Positions 1 through 8,677 of a DNA stretch of 64,000 nucleotides are shown here, piece by piece. Position numbers and translations under genes: made by a program. Where the stretch lies: positions 744,001 to 808,000 of the forward strand of contig CP060260.1 in assembly GCA_023898805.1 (NCBI GenBank), in the 5' to 3' direction. Position 1 is the first letter of the stretch. Every line of letters begins with the position of its first letter. A model generated the notes under the pieces. It was not told the origin of the DNA. It did no database searches and saw nothing but the letters and a program-made list of their open reading frames with translations. This DNA is from Rhodospirillales bacterium. GTDB lineage: Bacteria; Pseudomonadota; Alphaproteobacteria; Micavibrionales; UBA1664.

Positions 1-738
1 TTCCAGCGCGGTCGAGGCGTTGGTCATCAGGTTGTTGGTGGCGGTATCGACCTTCGAACGCGCGTTTTCAAGCTGCGGTTGCAACAAAGCCGCCGCCAGA
101 TAGGTCACGATCATCAGTGCCAACGCGATCAGCGTCACGCTCAACCCGCTGTATAAAAGGATCCGGCCGGCCGCGCGCGACAGCTGGTCGGTGCGCAGAT
201 CCTTGTTGCGCCACGGCACCAGCTGGGCCATCAGCGGATTGATGGTCACGAAATTGGCGTCCAGCGATTGGACCCGCGGCAGGATCGTCCGCGATGGGCC
301 TAAAAACAGCTGCATCCGCCCCGTTTCCGGGTCCCAGCGCAGGGCGCCCGCCTGCCCCTCATGCTCGTAAAGATAGACGGTTTCCTTATCCCAGTATTCC
401 GAATTGCCCGGCAGGGCCGCGGCCAAAGGGCACCACGAATCCGGATCCGACGCCAACGCCGCGGACGGCACCGCCAGATACCAGCACCGCCCGGATTCGA
501 CCGTGAACACATAATGCACGCGCTCGGTCCCGCAGGCCTGCACGGCGGCATTCCACACCGCGCTTTCTTCAAGCCCGATCACGGCGGGCACCGACCCGGC
601 GACCAGCTCGTGCGGCAACACCGGCGTCAACGTTGCAGGTACACGAGCGGTATCGCCCGCCGCCCGGTCAAGCATGGAAGGCTTGTTCGGCCTTTGGGCC
701 GGCGCACCGGCATCAACAGCTGCAACGCTATCGCTCAT
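1..738 (-). CDS. Partial bitopic membrane protein of the type IVb pilus operon
   Basis: The reading frame starts with ATG at 738 and stays open for 246 codons to the window edge, so the C-terminus is missing. The start overlaps the stop of the upstream PilR-like gene (TGATG), which implies translational coupling. A soluble N-terminal region contains several Trp and Cys residues. It is followed by one hydrophobic segment at about residues 195-218 and then a helical stretch rich in Asn, Thr and Ala. By position (secretin, Ig/PilP-like, ATPase, PilR, this gene) it could be an accessory inner-membrane component resembling PilO, but I recognise no domain. The major pilin gene, not seen in this window, probably lies beyond the left edge. 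Confidence 0.7.
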   Translation of the reverse strand, partial: MSDSVAAVDAGAPAQRPNKPSMLDRAAGDTARVPATLTPVLPHELVAGSVPAVIGLEESAVWNAAVQACGTERVHYVFTVESGRCWYLAVPSAALASDPDSWCPLAAALPGNSEYWDKETVYLYEHEGQAGALRWDPETGRMQLFLGPSRTILPRVQSLDANFVTINPLMAQLVPWRNKDLRTDQLSRAAGRILLYSGLSVTLIALALMIVTYLAAALLQPQLENARSKVDTATNNLMTNASTALE

Positions 739-1952
739 CACGTCCCCATCAGGTCACTGACCATGCTGTCCATCGACATGTTCATGACGGTCAGCGCGAA
801 AATCGCCGAACCGAATGCCAGCAACAGGTAAAGCGCGGTCAGGCCGAAAGCCAGCCAGACGATCAAGCTGTGCTTGGTTTTGGCCGCCTCCGTCCGCATT
901 TCCGCGATGGACTCCATGATTGTAGCCACTTGAGCCAGGTCGGACAAGGTGGCGAGTTCCAGACGCTCGCCTCTTGAAAGCGGTTCGCGGTCAAGGGCGA
1001 TGCCCAGACTGACGCCGCGCTGCAATTCCTCGTAACAGGTCAGCCAGTACTGCGTGACATCAGGCATCGACGTCGCCTGCGATGCCTGCTTGAAGGTTTC
1101 ACCGATCGGCACGTTGCCGCGAATCATCCTTGCGCCCGCCGACATCGAATCGGCGAAGCCCAGATCACGCATGTAAGCCCCGATCAGCGGGATTTTGCGC
1201 ACGATGCGCGCGGTCGGAAAGTCGGTTTTGCCGCGGTTGTACCAAAAAGACAGCAAGCACCAGATCATGAACGCGGCCATGCCGATGGCGATGACGATCA
1301 GCGCGTTCCAGGTCAATTCCAGATTGTGAACGACGCGGTTGAATTCCTCTAGTTTGGACGGGTCCTTGGGCGCATGGCCATGGAAATAGCCCAACACCAT
1401 GTCTTTGCCCCAGATCATACCCTGCAGGATCGAAAACACGTCGAAGCCAAGCCACGCCATGGTCCCCTTGATCTTGGCCGAATTACGCCGTTTTTGCGTG
1501 ATCGACTCGATCGCGTAGGGTATCCCTTCCGAAAGCTTGTTCGCCTTTTCCGACGCGGCAAGGATGGCCAGCGTGTTGTGCTCGAAGATGTTCAGCGATT
1601 TAAGCGCGTCCATCACGCCCAGACCTTGCGAAAGCGCCTCGCGCGCGGGGGCAAGGATGTTCTGGCGGCGCGGATTGGTTTCGGCGCTGATCATCTTCCA
1701 CAGCGCGACGCCGGGGCTGGTCATGCCCGCGCGGAACTGGATGCCGCGCAAAAGCTGCACCTGCCACCAGCTCGACCGCGCCAGCATCCGCTCCATCGGG
1801 CTGCGCTGGTAAGGACGGATGGAAAGCGGGAACGCGCCCTTTTTGGTGATCTCGCGCCGCACATCGGCCAAAGTGGGCAGGAAATAGGCTTCGGTGACAC
1901 GCTTGGTGCCCGAACGTGTCTCGTACGCGACTTCAGCCAGCCATTGCTGCAT
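738..1952 (-). CDS. pilR: Type II secretion/type IVb pilus inner-membrane platform protein (PilR/GspF family)
   Basis: A 404-residue polytopic protein with two copies of the T2SS-F fold and hydrophobic segments near residues 195-225 and 365-395. GspF/PilC/PilR proteins form the inner-membrane platform that couples the assembly ATPase to pilin extrusion. The gene lies 48 bases downstream of the PilQ/PilB-like ATPase, the usual order in R64-type thin-pilus and toxin-coregulated-pilus operons. The length fits the family. The symbol follows the R64 naming and is by analogy; GspF is an equally valid family name. Confidence 0.85.
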   Translation of the reverse strand: MQQWLAEVAYETRSGTKRVTEAYFLPTLADVRREITKKGAFPLSIRPYQRSPMERMLARSSWWQVQLLRGIQFRAGMTSPGVALWKMISAETNPRRQNILAPAREALSQGLGVMDALKSLNIFEHNTLAILAASEKANKLSEGIPYAIESITQKRRNSAKIKGTMAWLGFDVFSILQGMIWGKDMVLGYFHGHAPKDPSKLEEFNRVVHNLELTWNALIVIAIGMAAFMIWCLLSFWYNRGKTDFPTARIVRKIPLIGAYMRDLGFADSMSAGARMIRGNVPIGETFKQASQATSMPDVTQYWLTCYEELQRGVSLGIALDREPLSRGERLELATLSDLAQVATIMESIAEMRTEAAKTKHSLIVWLAFGLTALYLLLAFGSAIFALTVMNMSMDSMVSDLMGT

Positions 1953-2000
1953 GTCCTGTTTCCTTCAAAACCCCGGCCCGGTTTTTCAATCGCGCGCGGA

Positions 2001-3734
2001 TTATTCGTCGATATACAGGATGCCCGCGCGCGGATCGACCAGACCGCTGGTCATCAATTCGATCACGCCTTCGCGGCGCGAGCGGAAAATCACGCCCGGT
2101 TCGTCCAGCACATCATTCACGTTTTGTCTTAACGATTTGTAAACACCGTTGCGTTCGCTGACCGGCGCGGTAATCAAAAGCGCATCCAAAAGCAACGTCC
2201 GGCCAAGGATGCCTGTGCGGTTGCACAGATCGCACCCCGCCTGATTGTGCTTGGCCACCCCGGTATTGCCGGCAAGACCCAAACGAGCAAGCTCGACCTC
2301 GCTCAGCAATTCGTCCGCGCGCGTCTTGTGGGCGCATCCCTGACACAGGGTTTTGACCAGACGCTGGTTCAGGACAGCCTTGACCTGCTGCGCCAACGTA
2401 TAGGTCGATGCCCGTTCGCGCTCGTGCGGCATCAGGGAGCGCAGACGCTCGAAAGTCTGCAACGCCGTGTCGGCGTGAATGGTCGAAATCACGGTGTGGC
2501 CGGATTCGGTCGCACGCAAGGCGGTTTCGACCGTTTCGCCGTCCCGCATCTCGCCGATGATGATGTAATCCGGGTCGTGACGCATCGATGCGCGGATCAG
2601 GTCGGCGAATTCCCCGCCCCGCATGCCGGGGCGCACCTGCCATTGTGTGGCATAGCGCAGCTCGTATTCGATCGGATCCTCGATGGTCAGCACGTGGCGC
2701 CGCCGCCGGTCGATCTGCTGGACGCAGGCGTAAAGGGTCGTGGTCTTGCCCGACCCGGTGGGACCGGACAAAAGGATCAACCCGCCGCCACCCTTGATTT
2801 CCGGCGAAAGCAGTTTTTCCAGATAATCCGAAACTTCGCCGTGGCGACGGAACAGTTCCTCGAATCCTTTAAGCCCGGCGCGGTCAAGCAAACGCAAGGT
2901 CAGCTTCTCGCCGTCCTGCCCCTGCGGCCCCGCCGCGACACGGACGTCGATCTGGCGCGCCTGCCACACAAACCCGAAACGCCCGTCCTTGGGCGTCGTC
3001 CGGTCGCCGAAATTGAGCCCCGCGTCGCGCTTGAGCAGCGTGGTCAGACGCGCCATCGCATCGGCGGGCAAAAGATGCATCGGCATAAGATCGCCGTCGA
3101 TACGGTATTTGATCCAGTTCGGCGCATCGGGGTTGTTGTCCTGCACCAGATGGATATCCGATGCGCGCATCTGCAACGCCTCGGCCAGCATGTCGCGCAG
3201 AAACTGGTTGAGCATCAACCCGTTGTCGATGTCGGAAAGCCATTCCGCCAACGTCTTTTCGCAGCGGTCGGCCGAAAGATCGTGCACCGTGCGCAGCGTT
3301 TCGATCAACTCCGCCCGGTCCCAGATTTCCGTCTCAAGGCTTTCGACCCGGAACCCTGTGCGGCGCACGACCGAAACCAGCGTTTCCTTCTGCCGTTCGT
3401 TCATGTCGTGCAGAGGCGCGACCTTGAGCATGCCGCGATCAAGCCCGATCAGGTGGATCGACAAGGGCAGCCATGCCTGCACCGGCAAAATCGAACGCAA
3501 CTGGTCGCCCGTCGCCGTGTCCTTGGCCCGCGCCTGCGTTTCTTCCTGCGTCAGGTTCAGCGCGCCGGCGGCGTCCAGCAATTGTTCGGTGGACCGGCTG
3601 ATGCCCTGCTGCATCAGCATCTGCCGCTCGCGCGTCACCATGTCCAGATAACGCTCGCGCCCCTCGCCGGTGCGGCGCTGCCGGATGGTTTTTTCGCTGG
3701 CCTTTTCGGCCTGCCTGCCTTCGCTTTCGCCCAT
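2001..3734 (-). CDS. pilQ: Type IVb pilus assembly / type II secretion ATPase (PilQ/PilB/GspE family)
   Basis: A 577-residue secretion ATPase that would power pilus or pseudopilus assembly at the inner membrane. Visible motifs are Walker A (GPTGSGKTTTLY, about residue 323), the Asp box (TIEDPIEYE), a Walker B region with GEMRDGET, and the His box (GHTVISTIHAD). A pair of CxxC motifs (CQGC and CDLC) in the C-terminal third form the zinc-binding tetracysteine typical of GspE and PilB. The N-terminal 130 residues are charged and less conserved. It sits between the Ig-like gene (15-base gap) and the PilR gene. The symbol follows R64 naming by gene order. Confidence 0.9.
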   Translation of the reverse strand: MGESEGRQAEKASEKTIRQRRTGEGRERYLDMVTRERQMLMQQGISRSTEQLLDAAGALNLTQEETQARAKDTATGDQLRSILPVQAWLPLSIHLIGLDRGMLKVAPLHDMNERQKETLVSVVRRTGFRVESLETEIWDRAELIETLRTVHDLSADRCEKTLAEWLSDIDNGLMLNQFLRDMLAEALQMRASDIHLVQDNNPDAPNWIKYRIDGDLMPMHLLPADAMARLTTLLKRDAGLNFGDRTTPKDGRFGFVWQARQIDVRVAAGPQGQDGEKLTLRLLDRAGLKGFEELFRRHGEVSDYLEKLLSPEIKGGGGLILLSGPTGSGKTTTLYACVQQIDRRRRHVLTIEDPIEYELRYATQWQVRPGMRGGEFADLIRASMRHDPDYIIIGEMRDGETVETALRATESGHTVISTIHADTALQTFERLRSLMPHERERASTYTLAQQVKAVLNQRLVKTLCQGCAHKTRADELLSEVELARLGLAGNTGVAKHNQAGCDLCNRTGILGRTLLLDALLITAPVSERNGVYKSLRQNVNDVLDEPGVIFRSRREGVIELMTSGLVDPRAGILYIDE

Positions 3735-3749
3735 GGCGTCGTACGTCCG

Positions 3750-5288
3750 TTACTGCGTCGTGGTCGTGGTTGTCGTCGTCCCCGTCGAGGCCGCGCCGCT
3801 GTCGCTGCCCGAGCTCGTGACCGGCGCCGCGAGCGACCGGTCGAACACCAGAAGTACCTTGTTCTTGCCGCTGGTCATCGAAACGCCGTCACGCGTCACA
3901 GTAACCACCCATTCACGTCCCGCCAGCCGGATGGTCTGGCCGTCGCGCACCATGCGCGATCCGCCGGGACCGGAAATGATCGCGCCGCGCGTCGCCAGCG
4001 AGGTGATGGAATATCCGTCCAGCACCGGCGGCGAATTGTCGACCGTGGTCTGCTTCACCACTGTTTCCTTGGTGCCTTGCGGTGTTTCCACGGTTTCGAC
4101 CACGCTCACGATCGGCTTGCTGTCGACATTGACGGTGGCGGTCGACGTGCCGCGGATCGGCAGCACCAGAACCCCGCGCGCGCCGGAATGGGAGATCTTG
4201 ACGTCGTCGATGACCGTACCGCTTTTGGTCGGAAGCCAGCTGATGGTCAGGGGGCAGGCCTCGGTCGGCTCCAGCGTCATGCCCTCGATGCAGCCGTCAT
4301 GCAAAATTTTGAGACCCTGCTCCGAACCCGAAAGCTCGATCTTGCTCAGCGTCAGCGGCGCATCGCCGATATTGACCAAACTGACCGCGATCGAGGATTG
4401 CGAAGCGATGTCCGCGCCGAAATTGATCTCCTCCTCCGACGCGACCAGCAACCCCTTGCCCGGCACGGGTTCAGGGAATTTCTTCGCAGCCTCGGTCGTC
4501 GCCGGGCTGAACGTGCCGGTGATGTTGGCGGTGGCGACGCCGGTCGCGCCCGTATGCTGGACCACCAGCGCGCCGGATGTCGGCCCGCGGGTCAGCGGCG
4601 ACCACACGATCGAGGCGATGCACGACGCCCCGGCCTCAAGCCTTTTGCAATCGGTCTTGAGCGAGAAGCCCGACCCTTCAGGCGCGTCGATGAACAGATC
4701 GTTGACCGCGATTTCATCGGACGTGATGTTGCGCAGCGTGACTGAACGGATGATCGGGCGGCTGTCCTGCAGCTGGCCGAAATCGACGGTGGATGGCGTA
4801 ATCTCGATGTCGCTGGCCTTGACCTGATTGTCGGCGCCCTGCTGCACCGTGCCATTGACCGAGGCGGTGACAAGACGCGAACGCCCGGTATGCCGCGCCA
4901 GGACCTCGACCCGGAACGGGCCGGATTGCAACCCCTTGACCTGCATCACCACCGCGCACTGCGCGCCGGTCGCCAGCGGCTCGGCCGAGCATTGATCGGA
5001 AAACATCTGCGCGGTCACGTTCGACGACGGGAACAGTTTGACGTCGCGGAATTCGACTTCCTGCCCGGAATCGTTGCGGAATTGCACGATCATGCTGGTA
5101 TTGGTGCCCGGCTCGATGGTGCCCGCGTCGACCTTGGGATCGACCGCGACCAACCCGCCCGCCGTGCCTTGCTGGGCATCCATGCCCGGATCGCTGAATG
5201 CGTTTTGCGCGCGCGCGGAAGTCGGAGCGAAAGCCCCGCACAGCAACGCCGCCAGCAGCAGAATGTATGAAGCGCGAATCCGGATCAT
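3750..5288 (-). CDS. Secreted Ig-like protein with a PilP/GspC-like C-terminal domain, pilus operon
   Basis: A 512-residue exported protein with a clear signal peptide (about residues 1-27, cleavage after ARA). Residues about 50-380 show repeated beta-sandwich units with the phrase pattern of choice-of-anchor/ASH-type Ig-like domains, each with a paired-cysteine loop (CSAEPLATGAQC, CKRLEAGASC, CIEGMTLEPTEAC). Residues about 420-490 form a small beta-domain (GAIISGPGGSRMVRDGQTI, then REWVVTVTRDGVSM) that resembles the PilP/GspC homology region. The protein ends in seven threonines. The start overlaps the secretin stop by four bases. By position it may replace the PilO/PilP pair between secretin and ATPase; that role is inferred. 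Confidence 0.7.
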   Translation of the reverse strand: MIRIRASYILLLAALLCGAFAPTSARAQNAFSDPGMDAQQGTAGGLVAVDPKVDAGTIEPGTNTSMIVQFRNDSGQEVEFRDVKLFPSSNVTAQMFSDQCSAEPLATGAQCAVVMQVKGLQSGPFRVEVLARHTGRSRLVTASVNGTVQQGADNQVKASDIEITPSTVDFGQLQDSRPIIRSVTLRNITSDEIAVNDLFIDAPEGSGFSLKTDCKRLEAGASCIASIVWSPLTRGPTSGALVVQHTGATGVATANITGTFSPATTEAAKKFPEPVPGKGLLVASEEEINFGADIASQSSIAVSLVNIGDAPLTLSKIELSGSEQGLKILHDGCIEGMTLEPTEACPLTISWLPTKSGTVIDDVKISHSGARGVLVLPIRGTSTATVNVDSKPIVSVVETVETPQGTKETVVKQTTVDNSPPVLDGYSITSLATRGAIISGPGGSRMVRDGQTIRLAGREWVVTVTRDGVSMTSGKNKVLLVFDRSLAAPVTSSGSDSGAASTGTTTTTTTTQ

Positions 5289-7057
5289 GGCGTGCCCCCC
5301 AGCGAGGGGTCGAGCATATTGCTCGGCAACGTCCCCATCGGCAGGTCGCTCGCCTGCCCCGATGGTTTGGGCGCCTTGCCGACCACGACGGGTTCGGGCG
5401 ATACCGGTGCGATCACGGGCTTGGCACCGGTGTCGAGCGCCTTGCCCTTGTTGTCGATGGCGACCGTGCCATCATCCTTGATCGACGGATCGGGATTATA
5501 CGGCTTTGGCACCACGACCTTGCGCGCAAGAACGGAACTCGGCACGCCGTCCGGCCCTTCATACTGGACCGCGTTGGGTAGCGGCGCGTTGGCCAGCGTA
5601 AGCAGTGCGCGCTCCTTCGCGTCTTTTTCGATTTCCTCGATCGGCTGATAGACGATGACGCGCGGCCGCAACAGGAACACCAATTCGGTATTCGACGTGG
5701 TGCCGGTGCGTGAAAATGGCAGGATCGGCTTGTTCATGCCGAGGCCCGATTTGTCGTACTGCTGACGTTCGCGCACCAGACCCGCGATCAGCACGCTGTC
5801 CCCGGGACGCACGCGCACCTGCGTCTTAAGCTGACGTTCCGCGGTTTTCGGCAAACGCAGTGTGCCGGTGCCCGCCGGGAAATCCTGGAATTCAAGCAAT
5901 TGCTGCAAGTCGATGTCGATATCGCCGTAAACGGTGCCGTTATCCCACGACGATCCGATCTTGAGCGTAAAGCCGGTATCGACCTGCCCCGTGGTCGTCG
6001 ACACGGTTTCGGAATTGTTGGTGGTGTTTTCGGTCCGGGTCAGCGAGGCGACATAGGCCTCGGTCTCCGCGACGCGCAATTCCGCCTCAGACCCCGAAAG
6101 CACGGTCAGTTGCGGCTGCGAAATCGTCTTGACCGAACCTTGCGTCGAAATGAAGCGCAACACGTCCCCGGTGGCGAGGTTGAGCACGCCGCGCGTCGGC
6201 AGACCGATCGAAATTGGCGTACCGAGATCCGAAAGCGTCGTGTTCTGGTCGAGCGAAAAACCGATATTATAGGCGCCGAGTTTCTCGCCCAGCTGGCTCC
6301 AGCGGATGCCCGCCGAATTGCCGCCGTCCAGACCGACCTCCCAGATATAGGTTTCATACACGATCATCGCGGTCGATTTGCGCAGACGCTCGAAATACTG
6401 CTCGGCCTTTTTCGCGGTCCGCTCGGTCGCGGTATAGATCATCGTGCGCGTGGTGGTATCGACCGTGCCTTCGGCCCCGGTGAACGCCTTGAGCCCCGTA
6501 ACGATGGAATCATAGGTTGTATCGGCAGGCAGTGGCGGCAACGAAACGGTGAAGGTCTGGTTTTCCTTCACGGTCAGCACGCCATCGTCATACAGGCAGT
6601 ACATATTGGCCAGCGAACAAACCTTATCGACCACCTTGTCGAGCGGACCCTTAAGGTTCGACACAGTAATCCCGGTCTTCATCCCCTTGTCGCTTTCAAA
6701 CGCAAGCGGGATGTCGTAATCCGACAAAATCAGTTGCAGCGCGCCCGCCAGGTTTTCCGAACGCAGCTCGAACGGCCCGACCTCCTTGCTCGGCAGCGGG
6801 TCGCCCTCGTCCATCGCGGGCACCAGCACATCCTTGCCCAGCGGCACGATCATCACCCCGTCCGGCGTTTCGTTGAGCGCGTGGCGGCGTTCTTCCGGCG
6901 GCGTCGGCGCGGGAATCGACACGCCGCGTGGATCGGGCGCCTGCATCGGCGCGCAGGACGCAAGCACAAGCCCGCATGCCGCCGCGGCCGCCATCAGGGC
7001 GGTACGAAGGAGATGCGTTTGTGCGTTGATCCCTGTGCCTTTTCCCATGCGCGTCAC
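5285..7057 (-). CDS. pilN: Type IVb pilus/type II secretion outer-membrane secretin lipoprotein (PilN/GspD family)
   Basis: A 590-residue secretin that would form the outer-membrane gate for the pilus. The N-terminus has a lipoprotein signal with lipobox LASC (Cys near residue 34). A short STN-like/N0 domain follows at about 100-160. The C-terminal half carries the secretin beta-domain, with the conserved segment SVLIAGLVRERQ and the closing NTELVFLLRPRVIVY. The last 90 residues form a Pro-rich tail. Start and stop overlap both neighbours by four bases (response regulator upstream, Ig-like protein downstream), so the operon is tightly coupled. The lipobox matches R64 PilN and BfpB. Confidence 0.88.
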   Translation of the reverse strand: MTRMGKGTGINAQTHLLRTALMAAAAACGLVLASCAPMQAPDPRGVSIPAPTPPEERRHALNETPDGVMIVPLGKDVLVPAMDEGDPLPSKEVGPFELRSENLAGALQLILSDYDIPLAFESDKGMKTGITVSNLKGPLDKVVDKVCSLANMYCLYDDGVLTVKENQTFTVSLPPLPADTTYDSIVTGLKAFTGAEGTVDTTTRTMIYTATERTAKKAEQYFERLRKSTAMIVYETYIWEVGLDGGNSAGIRWSQLGEKLGAYNIGFSLDQNTTLSDLGTPISIGLPTRGVLNLATGDVLRFISTQGSVKTISQPQLTVLSGSEAELRVAETEAYVASLTRTENTTNNSETVSTTTGQVDTGFTLKIGSSWDNGTVYGDIDIDLQQLLEFQDFPAGTGTLRLPKTAERQLKTQVRVRPGDSVLIAGLVRERQQYDKSGLGMNKPILPFSRTGTTSNTELVFLLRPRVIVYQPIEEIEKDAKERALLTLANAPLPNAVQYEGPDGVPSSVLARKVVVPKPYNPDPSIKDDGTVAIDNKGKALDTGAKPVIAPVSPEPVVVGKAPKPSGQASDLPMGTLPSNMLDPSLGGTP

Positions 7058-7440
7058 GTCGATCGTTGTCGCATCTGGATCGCGCGCGCGACCATCGCGA
7101 GAAGCCGGTCTTTCTGCACCGGTTTCATCAAAATGGTCGCGACCTTGAAACGCGACGATTTTTCAAGGATGTCCGGGTTCTGGTCGCCGGTCACCAGAAT
7201 CACCGGCTGCTGGAAATTGCGCGCGCGCAGGGCCGAAATGAACTCAAACCCGTCCGCCGGTTCCATGCGCACGTCGGCGATGATCACGTCGACAGATTCC
7301 GTCATCTGCTCGATGCCCTGATCGGCGCCCGACGCCTCAAGGCATCGATGCCCCGCATCGGTAAGAAATCGAACGATCTGCATCCGGACAAAATCATTAT
7401 CCTCGACGACGAGTACGCTGTGAGAGACTGTATTGGACAT
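7054..7440 (-). CDS. CheY-like single-domain response regulator, first gene of the pilus operon
   Basis: The chosen ATG at 7440 gives 128 residues beginning just before the receiver domain; the longer upstream frame adds only low-complexity residues and has no good ribosome site. Receiver motifs are present: the acidic pocket VVEDND, phosphoacceptor Asp in IIADVRMEPADG, Thr in VTGDQ and Lys in LMKPVQK. There is no output domain. It overlaps the secretin start by four bases, so it probably modulates pilus or secretion activity by protein contact. The cognate kinase is not adjacent; the hybrid kinases at 33.7-38.9 kb are possible partners, but this is speculative. Confidence 0.82.
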   Translation of the reverse strand: MSNTVSHSVLVVEDNDFVRMQIVRFLTDAGHRCLEASGADQGIEQMTESVDVIIADVRMEPADGFEFISALRARNFQQPVILVTGDQNPDILEKSSRFKVATILMKPVQKDRLLAMVARAIQMRQRST

Positions 7441-7644
7441 AAGTGTTTGGTCGGGCCGACTGGATGGTGTGTGACCCCTGCGCGAGTAAAACGAATCACG
7501 CAAGGTATTCGTTAAAAGGTTATCATAAATCGCCCCCCCGTCTATACCCGTGTGTGGACATCGCTGTGCGCAAGAGTCTGGAAGCGCCTGACTCTTGTAT
7601 GAAAAATGAAACGGCTGACGGAGGGGGAACAGCACAAAAGACGC

Positions 7645-7684
7645 AAAAAAGAAAATGGGCCGGTTCTGTTGCTAGGTCGGCCCG
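7645..7684 (-). terminator. Rho-independent terminator of ssrA
   Basis: On the minus strand GGGCCG (7683-7678) pairs with CGGCCC (7662-7657), followed by ATTTTCTTTTTT. It lies directly after the 3' end of the tmRNA coding piece. Confidence 0.8.
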
Positions 7685-7981
7685 CACCCCACCTCAGGCG
7701 GCTAAGCCAAAGGGATTCTACTGAGTGGTCTTTCGCACCGCTTAGGCGGCGAGAGCAACCGGAGCATAGTTGTCGTTGGCAACTACTTGTATGGCCCGTT
7801 TAAAGGCGGACACCATTCCTGACACCGCAAAACGCCTTTATTACCCATGTCGATCCTAAATCGGCCCCACAAAAATCCCCACATATGGGGGACTTGTGGT
7901 GGAGCCGCCGGGCTCTGCCCCCGGGTCCATTAGGCCTATTCCGCATCCGCGTGTAGCGTCATAGCCGGATCGAAACCCGGC
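7650..7981 (-). ncRNA. ssrA: Circularly permuted two-piece tmRNA (ssrA)
   Basis: tmRNA rescues stalled ribosomes by adding a degradation tag. On the minus strand the acceptor piece comes first (about 7981 to 7897) and ends CGGCTCC-ACCA. A 28-base spacer (7896-7869) follows. The coding piece then begins at 7868 with GGGGCCG, which pairs with CGGCTCC to form the seven-pair acceptor stem (one G-U). The sequence after GGGGCCG (ATTTAGGATCGACATGGG) is the usual tmRNA 5' signature. The tag frame reads ANDNYAPVALAA-stop (codons 7780-7745, TAA 7744-7742), an alphaproteobacterial-type tag. The permuted order is the known alphaproteobacterial arrangement, in which processing removes the spacer. The exact mature 3' end of the coding piece is not defined here. 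Confidence 0.95.
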
Positions 7982-7987
7982 ATGTTC

Positions 7988-8015
7988 AATATACCACAAA
8001 TGCGCTGATTTTCAA
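7988..8015 (-). promoter_or_regulatory. Sigma70-type promoter of ssrA
   Basis: On the minus strand TTGAAA (8015-8010) and TATATT (7993-7988) are separated by 16 bases, placing transcription start near 7981, just before the acceptor piece. Confidence 0.7.
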
Positions 8016-8027
8016 GAAAACACAGGA

Positions 8028-8054
8028 GGTTTTACATGACCGGTTTTACATGAC
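8028..8054. repeat. 13-base direct repeat at the 3' end of the HAD-like gene
   Basis: GGTTTTACATGAC occurs at 8028-8040 and again at 8042-8054, one base apart. The second copy contains the last codon and stop of the minus-strand HAD-like gene, so a small duplication may have created or moved its terminus. Confidence 0.8.
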
Positions 8055-8564
8055 TGGCCGGGGGGCGGGCGGCGGATCATAGGCGAAGGGTACACCCCAC
8101 GCCGCCATGGTCGCATACATGCGCCGGTCGTTGGCTCCCCACTGGCGCGGCGCGCTGGAAAGATACCCGCCGCCATGCTCGTCGTCGATGGTCATGAACG
8201 CGGCCGCGCTGTTGGTGTCCTGCTTGTGCAGGATGGGCTCGAATTCCGGATCGCGAGTTTCCACGAACGCCTTGAATTGCGTATTGCGCATCATCACCAG
8301 CGGCAACACCAGGGACATGTTTTCCTCCGGCTTGGAGGAATGGAGCAAAACCCTGTATCCGCGTTTTTCAGCTTCGGTCAGGAACTCAAACAACTCCAGA
8401 TTAAGCCCGCGGCGGTGGTTGGCGTCGATCAGCGTGCCGTTGATATCGACCAGAATGGTCTGCTCCGCGCCGTTTTCGGGCAGCACATCGCCCATCCCGA
8501 TATCGGGGAAAGCCTGTTTTAAAAACTGGTCGGTCAGTTGCGCCATGGCGCCATTAAACCCCAT
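8046..8564 (-). CDS. HAD-like superfamily protein with altered motif I
   Basis: A 172-residue cytoplasmic protein. The start is set at ATG 8564, because a longer frame would overlap thyA; ATG 8546 is an alternative. Motif I reads ILVDINGTLID (Asp40, Asn42) in place of the usual DxDGT. Motif II is probably the Ser in LLHSSKP, and an acidic pair near the C-terminus (MTIDDEHGG) would be motif IV. The HAD fold is therefore likely, but loss of the second motif I Asp argues against a normal phosphatase. It is divergent from thyA and lies upstream of ssrA on the same strand. Substrate unknown. Confidence 0.65.
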   Translation of the reverse strand: MGFNGAMAQLTDQFLKQAFPDIGMGDVLPENGAEQTILVDINGTLIDANHRRGLNLELFEFLTEAEKRGYRVLLHSSKPEENMSLVLPLVMMRNTQFKAFVETRDPEFEPILHKQDTNSAAAFMTIDDEHGGGYLSSAPRQWGANDRRMYATMAAWGVPFAYDPPPAPRPVM

Positions 8565-8677
8565 CTTTATAATTATGTCAAATATATAGATGGGGATGAG
8601 CGCGAAGGTTTCGTCACGCCACCGCCGGCGGTTGCCTATAATAATGTTCACGCTGAAACAATCCGGAGCCGCCCGCC

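Noticed and set aside
2247..4745. Long plus-strand open frame opposite the ATPase and Ig-like genes
   Set aside because: It is the antisense shadow of two well-supported minus-strand genes; the product has no domain and is rich in Arg, His and Gln as expected for reverse high-GC codons.
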